NCBI GenBank assembly: GCA_009763385.1
Contig: CM019827.1
Location: forward strand, 97,624,177 to 97,688,176
Length of the DNA stretch: 64,000 bases
Direction: 5' to 3'
Source: Coix lacryma-jobi var. lacryma-jobi
Lineage: Eukaryota; Streptophyta; Magnoliopsida; Poales; Poaceae
In this document: in pieces, positions 53,322 through 62,409 of the stretch
Layout: every line of letters begins with the position of its first letter
How positions within the stretch are numbered: position 1 is the stretch's first letter
Notes under the pieces: generated by a model
Told to the model about the DNA's origin: nothing
Seen by the model: the letters and a program-made list of their open reading frames with translations, nothing else
Database searches by the model: none
Program-made: the position numbers and the translations under genes

Positions 53322-55419
53322 TGAAAGGTCCAAGTTGGCTAGAGGGGGGGTGGTGAATAACCTAATTAAAAATCTACAAAATTACTTAGGCAAACACTAT
53401 TAGCATAACAAATGGAGAAGCTTTTTGCGCTAGCCTAATAGTGTGTTGCAAGCCACCTATCCAACAATTCTACCTAATATTTCTATGTCACACAATCAAC
53501 TAGAGCTAATAACAAATGCGGAATAAAACAATATAGCTCTAGCACAAGTATGATATACAAAAATGTATATGAGACAAGTGTGTGCAATAGACAAACTAAG
53601 CAAGCTACTCACAACTAGCTACACAAGGTATATGATAAAAGATATACAACAAGAAAAGATATCTACACAAAAGAAGTAGCTCAAAGTAAATACATAAAGT
53701 AAATAAGCTAGATAGGGGGAATTTCACCGAGCCTTCGGGATCGCCACGTAGAGAGCCAATCACCGGTGAAATCCACTTGTGAAGCCAATCACCAAGAATG
53801 TGTAGATGGAGACCAATCACCAAGATGGGGACACAATCACAATAAGCACTCGGGAGACAAAGATTTATCCCGAGGTTCACGTGCTTGTCGGCACGCTACT
53901 CCCCGTTGTGTCGACCAACACTAGGTGATCTGGTGGCTAATCGACGCAAAGCCAAGCTCACAAAGAGCACCACAAGAATCTACCACTAGTGAGGTAGCTC
54001 AATGACACGAGCAATCCACTAAGGATGCCTCTTGCCGCTCCGGCGAGGTGAGGCTCCAAAGACCTCTCACAATCACAATCGGTGGTGGCCAAGAACAATA
54101 ACCAATCTTGCCAACAACCACCTCAACACCTCCAAGCCGTCTAGGCACCGGCAAATGCCAAGAGTAACAAGAAAACTCAATGCCGATGCGAAGAACTAGT
54201 GCCACTAGATTGAACTCTTTCAAATCACGCACTAGATCACTCAATCTCACTTGGTTTGATCAAATCAACTTGGGAGATGAGTCGGGAGGTTTGCCAAGGC
54301 TCACTAGAATGCTTAGGAATCAAAATGTGCAAGAGCGCTACCTAGCAAGCCGGCCAAGCCCCTTAAATAGGCCACACAAGTCGGCCTAGCCGTTGGGCTC
54401 AAGTCGGGGTCATCGGACGTGCCGATGCACTACCATCGGACGCTGCCCCAACGTCCGATGCTTCAGATGAAGCCACGTGTCCCCCTGGAATGAATTCAGC
54501 CTGTTAGATCCCAACGGTTATATCCTTTCCCGCGCTGGTTAAAGTGGCATCAGACGAGCCGATGCTTAGCATCGGACGCTCCGATGCCTCTGCTCAATTT
54601 CTACTCATCTCAGCGCTACATCGGACGCACCGGCACCTTCACATCGGACGCTCAACCCCAGCGTCCGATGACCATGCAGAGAGGTTCCAGAGAGGGCCAA
54701 AACGCATCGGACGCGTCCGATGCTCCCAGGAAAACACGCTCGCGCCACGTCATAGCCATCGGACTCTGCAACAGTGTTTCGCCTGCGTCCATTGCCAGCG
54801 TCCGATGCTCCCTTGACAACAGACAGCAGTTAGGGTTTGCCATCGGACGCTCGGCCAGCGTCCGATGCTGCCGACGCCAGCGTCCGATGCCCCTAACTTT
54901 GCAGCTTTCACTTTCTAACTTCTACCCTTGCTCCCATGTGCCAACACAAAAGTGTTTCACCACTTGTGCACGTGTGTTAGCATTTTTCAAAGCATTTACC
55001 AAGGGTTTAGTTAGTCACTCACTAGGTCTATAGAATCGATATGTTAGAGAACACCTAGTGGCACTTGAACACCGCATAAGCCGTGAATAATATCCTCTTA
55101 ATAGTACGGCTATGTATCCTAAATGTGATCACACTCGCTAAGTGTCTTGATCACTGAAACAAAGAGCCCTATAGGTTATACCTTTGTCTTCGGACCTCTT
55201 TGCTACATCTCTTCTCTTCTTCTTCTTGCAATTCACCAAGGGTAGAGCACTTGATCACTTGAGATGCATATGACCAACACCATCTTCCATGGTTGTCGCC
55301 TAGCTAGCTCCACCACTTGGCTTAGCCGTAATTCTTCCTCATAAGCTACACACATTCTTAGCAATAGGATTAGACCAAATAGGTTTCATCAATTAACCAA
55401 AACCAAACTAGGGCTTTCA
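53322..55419 (-). repeat. Element I, 5' LTR
   Basis: Matches the 3' LTR over its whole length. TATA-like CTATTTAAG (minus) is at about 54362-54370 and the GTCCGATG array is at 54412-54892. This LTR would drive gag-pol transcription toward lower coordinates. Confidence 0.95.
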
Positions 55420-55633
55420 GGAGGGGTTAACCCTCAGAAAACTCGCCGCCGAGGTGAAGAAGCTACGCAAGGAGAAGAGCGCCTTGGAGGATCAAGTCGC
55501 AGAGATAGCCCTCTGGCGAATGGATATGGAGGATCGGTTCACCATCCTCCGCAAGGGCTGCACCTCGAAGATCAAGCGTCTCTTCAAAGAGAGGGGCTTC
55601 AAGGATCTCTACGAGGCTCCTTCACTAGATTAG
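55420..55633 (+). CDS. Element F accessory ORF, last part
   Basis: This resumes the frame broken at 44860 and ends at TAG 55631-55633. It is predicted coiled coil and basic: LAAEVKKLRKEKSALEDQVA, followed by a hydrophobic and lysine-rich end (KIKRLFKERGF). Together with the first part it looks like a disordered N-terminus plus a coiled-coil C-terminus. The fact that it is free of stops while pol in the same element is broken may reflect selection or its short length. Confidence 0.7.
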
Positions 55634-57197
55634 ATTAGATTTAGGGTGTCTAGTTAGATTTTTAGTTTGATTTAGTTTAAGTTTAATTTTGCTTCATTTA
55701 AATTTCAGTTTGTTTAAATTTCAATATTTGTTTAGGAAGTTTCTATAATGAATAAAAAGACACCCTTATTTTTCCATCATCAAGTTTGTTCAAATAAAAA
55801 GTACCAAAACTCCTAGTGTGGGGGAAATCCCCTCTCTAAACACCTCTGAAAAACGTGACAAAATGTTCAAAGCTGTAACCTGAACTTAGCAAGGTACCTG
55901 CCACGCTATTTGCAAGCCGCATGGGCTAAAGCCCATTGCGGCCGCCACTTATTACTGGCGGCCGCCAGGCCACTCTGCACCGAAACACCCCCGGTGAACC
56001 CCTAAACCTGTATTTTGAATTTTGTACAATTTGGATCACTGAATGTCTCGGTTTGAACTAAAAATGCAGCTAGGAAATAAAAAAATGATGAAACAATTTC
56101 TTTTGAATTGAGTGTTTACACGACATGTTATTCTACCTTTTATTCATGTGTAGTAGCCTACTCACTTTGATAGGGAAGTCAACCTAGGTTGTTGTTTGAT
56201 AAGATATAGAAGTAGTAATTGAAATTGCATTAGTACTCTGCTACAACCTTGGGAGTTTTTTTTTTATTTTGAAAACCAAAATTATCATGGTTCATGATCT
56301 TTCTTTCCTATCCACCTACCAGAGCCAAAATATTAGAGTATAGGAGAACAGCCCATAAAGCCTTCTAAATCAATCTTTGAGCTTTGTCAAGAATAGTTGA
56401 TCTAGGTAGAAGAGTTTAGTCATGCTCTAAAAGCCAAGGCAAACCATGCCTTTTTGAGAACTCTCACACTGAGAGTATACTCATGTAGTTCTCCTCCAAA
56501 ATTTTGTTCTAAAAGAATTATATAAATTTTCTCATTCCTTCAAAGGACATGGCTATATAGTATCTAAAAAGAAGAAGAGCAAATGCTCTCAAAAGGACAA
56601 GTGTCCAAGTATTCAAAAAAAAAGAGCAAATGCTCTCAAAAGGACAAGTGTCCAAGTATTCAAAAAAAAGAGAGAGAGATGCATATAGCCATGATCCTTG
56701 GTAAGAGAAGAGTTTCAAAAAGAACAAAGGAGTTGAGTTAGTCCACCTTATACCTTGGCTAGTGCATGACTATACTCTCCCATGATCCTAAACTTGACTT
56801 AGCAATAAAAGAGAGATAGAAGTGCCTTACATTCCTTCCTTTCCCTATAAACTCCACATAAACCATAGGATAGACTCTGGCATTTCTTTTGTCATAAAGT
56901 GAGGATATACACCATGAGTGCCTTGAGATTTAAAGAGAGATTCAATGAACCATGATTTTCATTTTGAAAATATCCTGAAACCCCAAGGTATGTAAAAGAG
57001 GAAAGTGTGTTTCTCTTGCTTGCAAGCTATTCTATCTCTCAACCGCCATAGGTATGATTTATTAGCCACTTGGAAAGGTTACTAACATGAGTATAGATAG
57101 TTGAACATCTTGTGTGAATGCTTAGTTCAATAAAATTGTTTCAATTCTTAAAGTCCATGCTTTCTCGGGACGAGCAAGAGGTTAGTGTGGGGGAGCT
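55634..57197 (+). other. Element F, 3' non-coding interior and polypurine tract
   Basis: Holds GCGGCCGCCACTTATT followed by CTGGCGGCCGCCAGG near 55938-55970, which is a copy of the U3 block of the F LTR. A GTGTGGGGGAAAT run at about 55818 resembles the true polypurine tract GTGTGGGGGAGCT at 57185-57197. A 47-base tandem duplication lies at 56577-56665. Confidence 0.78.
56577..56665 (+). repeat. Tandem pair of hairpin-bearing 47-base units (element F)
   Basis: Each unit has two 12-base inverted repeats, GAGCAAATGCTC (56577 and 56624) and GGACAAGTGTCC (56595 and 56642), followed by AAGTATTC and an A-run. Similar hairpins are in E at 59076-59191. Confidence 0.85.
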
Positions 57198-58515
57198 TGT
57201 TGACGGTGCTTAAAGTATCATTTCACCATCAACATTTCACCCAAAACCAAGGTAAAACAACATAAAAAGTAGAAGATTTGGTTTATAACTAACCTATTTC
57301 CACATGTGCATAGTTTCTTATCTTAATGCAAGAAATGATGGAATTTGGGCCAGACAAGTGTACCAGGAGCAAGGCCAAGCCACTCTGGCCCATTTGGGCC
57401 TGAGTAGGGTGGCGGCCGCCACCTATTCCTGGCGGCTGCCAGGTCACTCGTGCCAAAAGTGGCCCAAGCCACGTCATCGATCCGTGGGAATCACCTCAAG
57501 CTCAAATCTTGGCCATTGCACATTAAGGCGGTTTGATCCAAGGGCTAAGAAGAGTGTCACCTGGATAATGGGCTTTGGACACGTGTCTAATCCCTAACCG
57601 GCCCTCAAACCGACTTGGGAGAGCAAATGAAGACCGTTGGATGAATGGTGGTTGCAACGGACGGCTGAGAGGTGGCGGGCGCCAGGGTTTGGTGGCGGGC
57701 GCCACCCCCCTAAACCCTAACCGACCTCCCCTCACTCTATAAGTACCCCCCTAGCTTCCTAGCACTATAAATAGGCCCCCTTGAGCTCTCATTCAGAGAG
57801 CCTCACACCATTCCTCACCAGTTGGTTAGAGTAGCACACTTGCTATGATAGAGAGATTAGAGAGAGTGTGAGTGCCTTACTAGAAGAGGAGCTGGAAAGG
57901 AGAAGAGTAGAAGTCTGGAGAGTTCCGGAGTTGTCGGAGACCTCTGCTTCTCTCTCCTCTGCGCTTCAACTTTGGTAACTTAGTATCTTATTTTATCTTC
58001 AAGTATTTACTTTCAGTACTTGTGTGTTTGTTTCATTGCTTGATATTAGTTTCAAGTGCTCTAGTTCTAGTACAGGGCTAGTAGTAGTAATATATAGATT
58101 AAGTGTGGTACTTAGGCTATATATCGCCAGTGAATACGGCTAGGTCCCCGGATAGCTGTGGTAGCAAGCAGGTGGTGACAGCCCTGTGCGCCTTGAATTC
58201 CACCACGTAGTTGGTCTAGTTTAACAGTAGGGCTCGTTGTGCTAGCGTTCAACCTAAGTCAGTGGTAAAGGCTAGTACGCCCACAATACACTAGTAAAGA
58301 ACTTAAATCACTAGAAGTCTAATAGAACTAGGATCTACCCAAGTATATAGTGCTCGTTCCCTTCATCTATCCTAGATATCCTTACCCCCCTAGTTTTCTC
58401 AAAATCACTTCGCGTTCCTCGTGGATTCGATACCCCGGAATACTCTGAGGTGAAAAGCTACAACTGACAGCCGTGCGCTTGCGGTTTCTTCTGCGTGCCA
58501 CCCTAGGTGTCAACA
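57198..58515 (+). repeat. Element F, 3' LTR
   Basis: Starts TGTTGACGGTGC after the polypurine tract and ends GGTGTCAACA. It carries an extra 20 bases relative to the 5' LTR, a duplication of the GGCGGGCGCC segment at about 57675-57702. TATA at 57776-57784. The 13-nt hairpin is at 58101-58113. Confidence 0.95.
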
Positions 58516-59627
58516 TGTATTATTCACTGTCTTAGTTATTTATAATAAGTGTGTGTTAGGTTAAATAAATAGTGTGTTAAGTTTGCTTAGTTTGTTTTAA
58601 GAAGTTAATAATAAAAGAAGAACTCTCTCTCTCTAATCTTTTACATGGAAATGATGAATAATTGCTCTATCTAATTTCTTTCAAGTACCTAGCCTTCAAA
58701 GCATAAGTTCTCCTAATTAATAATGATGCTTAAAAATGAAATTAAATATATGGGTAGTAAATGCTTGATCCAGAGTCTAGGTAATTGACAGATATGATAT
58801 GTGATGATCTGAGCTGCTATTATCTTGTTCTAAAACAACACTAGAGTTCCGGAGAGTTTCCAATATTAATATGACTAATAATTGCATTGAGTTAAATTAA
58901 GCTTTGTTGACCCTATGAGAAGTTATCATGCTATTGAATTGAGATCACTTACATATTCCATCCACTTTCCTCATAAATGCTCATGATTATTTGTTCCAAT
59001 CCCCTCAAAAGTTTGTTGGAAGCATGTGGCTATTGAAAAAAAATAGAAAAAAAATATATCCGAGGAAATAAAAAGGGACAAGTGTCTGAAACCTCAAAAA
59101 GATAGATCCCGAGGAAATAAAAAGGGACAAGTGTCCGGAACCTCAAAAAAAGAAAAAAATGAATATCATAAAAAAAGATGGGCATGTGCCCGCCAGTAGA
59201 ATTAGCCCGATAGCCATGTGTTTCTAATAAACAAAAGAGAGTGATATATTTCAAAAGAGCATCCGACTCCATTTTTCATACACATGCACTTCTCTATTCA
59301 ATGGTGTGGTTGACTTTCTCTTTGGATCCATTGTTTAATTCGACAACATATGTTTTTAATCTTTTCTGAAAATTCATAAAACTCTGGGATAATGGTGAAG
59401 TGAAAGAACTAGAGACATAGTGCTTGATTTGATCATTCTATCTTTCAATTACTCAAGATTCAAGGTAAAGTACTAAGCCCATGATGAATAATATGATCCA
59501 ATCCATATGAGAACTTTTATTTGAATATATGTGTACTTGTTGGAAGTGAAGATATTGCAGCAACTCCTGATCCATTGTTGAGATTGGCTTTGCTAAGGGA
59601 CTAGCAAAGAGTAAGCTTGGGGGAACT
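58516..59627 (+). other. Element E, 3' non-coding interior after F, with polypurine tract
   Basis: Starts with the second TGTAT duplication. No ORF of note. A repeat of about 50 bases occurs twice around 59060-59150, and the 12-base hairpins GGACAAGTGTCT (59076), GGACAAGTGTCC (59125) and GGGCATGTGCCC (59180) follow. The tract AGCTTGGGGGAACT at 59614-59627 abuts the 3' LTR. Confidence 0.78.
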
Positions 59628-61008
59628 TGTTAACGGTCCTTATAGTCAATATTAACCATCAACTATTGCATGAAATGACACTAAATGAATTACAAAGCAT
59701 AGTTGTAGGGTTTGAAACTAACAAGTTCCACGAGTTTTGGTGCTCTCACTTGTTTTGTAGGACATCAATATTTTACCATATAAAAGTATCTCAAGTGATG
59801 AATTGGAGTGCACCATTGCGAAGGGCTTGTCGAGACGATCGAAACAGACATATCATTTGCTATATTCGGAGTCCCGGATGAAAAGATATTAATTTCGCAA
59901 CAAAATCTGCAAAAGAAGGATCTAGAAGACACCAGAAGACACCACGAGGCGGCCCGCCACGGGGGCCCACTGGGCCAGACCGACCGGTCCCACCCCATGC
60001 GACCGGTCGGCCACAGAGGCCATTTCGCCTCCGCCTTCTGGAACCTTCTTCCACCGCCTCCTAGGATGCATCTCCACCGTCCCTAAAGTCGGTTTGATCC
60101 AACGGTGGGCGATAAACGTGACGTGAATCGATGACATGGCGATTCCTTGCCCCCTACTCCACCTCGGGCTATATAAGCAGCCCCAGACCCCCCCCTCTCC
60201 AGGCATCTCCATCTTCATTATTTATCTCCACATCAGAAACTAGGGTTTCAATTAGAAGTAGAGGTCCCTCTAGATGAATCTCTTCTAGTTCATCTAGAAT
60301 TAGATCTAGTTCTAGTTCAAGTTGTCTAGTTCATCTAGTTGTAATTAGAGATTGGATTATAGAGAGGAGAAGGAGAGAGCTGAGGAGGAGCTGGATCTAT
60401 CGAATCTTCCTCGACATTGTATTGGTGCAGCATCTGGTTCGTCTTCAAGTAATCTCCAGGTTCTTCAATTACTACTTCTAAGTATTATATTTAATTTCAG
60501 TTCTTACTTTATTTTATTTACTAGATCTCCGCTCGTATTGAGTGCTCTAGTTATCGTACGTAATTAGAGTACTAAGCGTTAGTGTAGACACGGTGTCTAC
60601 ACTAGGGTTTACCTGAGTTTGCGCCCAATCCTCCGGATAGTTGTGGTAGCTACAGGGGTGACAACTTTGTAGATTGTTATAATCCACCACGTTAGGGTTG
60701 GTGTTTTCGTAGAGCTTTTTGGCAGCCTTCTCCCAATTACCCTTTTCCCAGTCTTTTTCAAGAATCGGAAAGGTACTGTTGCTCCGAAGTAAGTAAAGTA
60801 TAGTGAGCCTTTAATTAGATAGACCCGCTTGGAAAACCCTTATATCCCTCTCTAACTGCATTACCATTCTTTTCTTGGATGTTCTTAATTCTTCTAGTAC
60901 ACTTCACGTTCCCCGTGGAAATCGATACCTTGGAATACTCTCGGGTGAAAGCTACATCGGTATCCGTGCGCTTGTGGATTTTTCTGTGTGTGTTTAAAAT
61001 ACCCAACA
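59628..61008 (+). repeat. Element E, 3' LTR
   Basis: Starts TGTTAACGGTCC and ends ATACCCAACA. It has a ten-base tandem duplication (AGAAGACACC twice near 59925-59944) that the 5' LTR lacks. TATA at 60170-60177; hairpin AGACACGGTGTCT at 60586-60598. It is followed by GTGTG at 61009-61013. Confidence 0.95.
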
Positions 61009-62409
61009 GTGTGTCACCCTCATTTTGTTCTTGTGAGAGGAGACTAGGGTTAAAGGAGAGGAGGGCTCTTGTTCTTGAGCTTTTTTCCATCCAAGCTTTG
61101 TGTTGTGAGGAGTGGCTTGTAACCCAACACCACGAGCTAATACAATCATTCATCTTGTTGAATTCCAAAGATCAAATTTGTTCTCCTCTTTGTTGGCTGA
61201 AATCTTGATTTAATTCGCGTTTTGTTCTTCGCGTTTCTCTCTTTCCCCTCTCGGTGATTTCACGAGTTCTTTCGATTTGAGGGATGATTTGCGATTCCGT
61301 TTCTACCATATTGTGCTAAGATGCAAGAGACATATTTCCACCAAAGGATTTTGTCAGAAACCTCACGAGCACATAGATCGGGCGGAAATCATTTTCGTTC
61401 TCCAAACTTTCCCCTTTTCACGTGATCTGAAATATCTCTTGTTTTAGTTGGGTTCGAGCCATGATTTCTTAGCAATAGCTCACCAACATGTGCAAGATCA
61501 CCTAGGTGAAGTTTGGTTGCAAGCTTTTTTTATTTGGTCGAGATCCGATCAAATTTGGTTTTGATACGGGCTGTTTTTGTGCATTCTGGGCATTCCTGGA
61601 CTGTGCGGCATTCATCCCCGGACTGTCCGGGGGTCGGGGGTGCTCATAGGCAGCGTTGTTGCCATTTTCATTTTTGAACCGCGGATTGTCTGGGCCTCAT
61701 TTTTGGACTGTCTGGGGCACTGTAGCGGACAGTCCGCAGTTCTCCAGCAAACAGTCCGCCACTGCGCAGTTTTGTTGTTTTCGTCCGAATATTTTGCGTT
61801 AGAGCTCCGATTTGAGACCCGTTTGTTGCATTGGCTTCATAACTTATTAAGGATCATTCCAAGGTACTTTTTGACACCATTGTTCTAAGTATTTTTGGTC
61901 AGACACTTCCTTCTTCTCCATAGAAGTTAAGTGTTCCGCTTTCAGAGTTTCAACGGTTCTAGCGTCCACATCTTTTGCGTTCGAGCTCCGATTGGAGATC
62001 CGTCTGTTGTGTTGGTTTCCTAATGTCATAAGGATCTCTCCAAGGTACTTTTACCACCAGTAGGTCTAAGTATTCTTGGTCGGACACTTTCTTCTTCTCC
62101 AAAGGAGTTGGGTGTTTTGCTTTCGAAGTTCCGACGGTTCTAGGAGCTTGCTTGTCTTACTTTGTGGTGACCCACTGTGTTCTAAGGGAACATCCACCAA
62201 TCATTTGGGTCATGGTCATCACGGTTGTGGCTCTTAGCTTTTGTTTAGCTAACACTAACAGTGCTTTTAGAAATGGCACCAAGTTCTTCTTCTAGTGTGT
62301 CTTTGTCTTTAGGTTTGAACGATGGACATGTGATCGAGGATGACATTTTGGGAAGAAGGAGTGCAGTTCTTGAGGCAGAACGTGAGGTGGATGCTTTGTT
62401 GGACTTCCT
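61009..62409 (+). mobile_element. Element G: Copia LTR, right part, and start of its interior
   Basis: Continues G after E. Similar in order to the A LTR leader: phrases such as GGTTCGAGCCATGATTTCTTA near 61450, then a GACTGTCCGGG/GCGGACAGTCCGC array at 61600-61760, then GTGGTGACCCACTGTGTTCT near 62163. Two similar stretches near 61795-61920 and 61975-62100 (CGTTAGAGCTCCGATTTGAG versus CGTTCGAGCTCCGATTGGAG) form a tandem repeat of about 180 bases. No primer site of the TGGTATCGGAGC type is visible before the ORF at 62273, so the LTR end may be deleted. Confidence 0.7.
62273..62409 (+). pseudogene. Element G possible gag start, cut by element H
   Basis: ATG at 62273 gives MAPSSSSSVSLSLGLNDGHV and then an acidic helical stretch (REVDALLDFL) until element H starts at 62410. 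The position, shortly after the LTR, fits a Gag N-terminus, but I do not recognise a domain. The frame runs by chance about 30 bases into H. Confidence 0.4.

Larger units (their letters stand above)
44861..55419 (-). mobile_element. Element I: nearly complete Ty1/Copia (SIRE/Maximus-like) retrotransposon
   Basis: LTRs of 2097 (44861-46957) and 2098 bases (53322-55419) flank gag and pol on the minus strand. The target duplication is AGAGG on the left (44856-44860) and GGAGG on the right (55420-55424), one mismatch. I count about 30 LTR differences by eye (about 1.5%). Gag is intact and pol has only two stops. It is a different family from A and B: LTR sequence, Gag and integrase differ, and it lacks the U3 hairpin minisatellite. 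Confidence 0.96.
38011..58515 (+). mobile_element. Element F: Athila-like Gypsy retrotransposon, interrupted by I
   Basis: LTRs at 38011-39308 and 57198-58515 are flanked by TGTAT (38006-38010 and 58516-58520). The interior encodes gag, protease-like region, reverse transcriptase, RNase H, integrase and then a separate ORF split by Copia element I. I count about 23 LTR differences by eye (about 2%), fewer than in E, its host. Several stops and frameshifts, a changed integrase residue and a mutated primer site show that this copy is dead. Confidence 0.96.
32285..61008 (+). mobile_element. Element E: Athila-like element with gag but no polymerase, interrupted by F
   Basis: LTRs of 1376 (32285-33660) and 1381 bases (59628-61008) face the same way and are flanked by GTGTG. 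The interior has a primer site, an intact gag, a small protease remnant, long non-coding sequence and a polypurine tract. F is inserted at 38010 with duplication TGTAT. By eye the LTRs differ at about 50 sites (3-4%), the most of any pair I compared here. E lacks reverse transcriptase and integrase, so it was probably moved by enzymes from a relative. Confidence 0.95.

Noticed and set aside
62273..62409. Possible captured host gene start in G
   Set aside because: Its position just after an LTR favours a Gag start; 46 codons without a domain are too few to claim a host gene.
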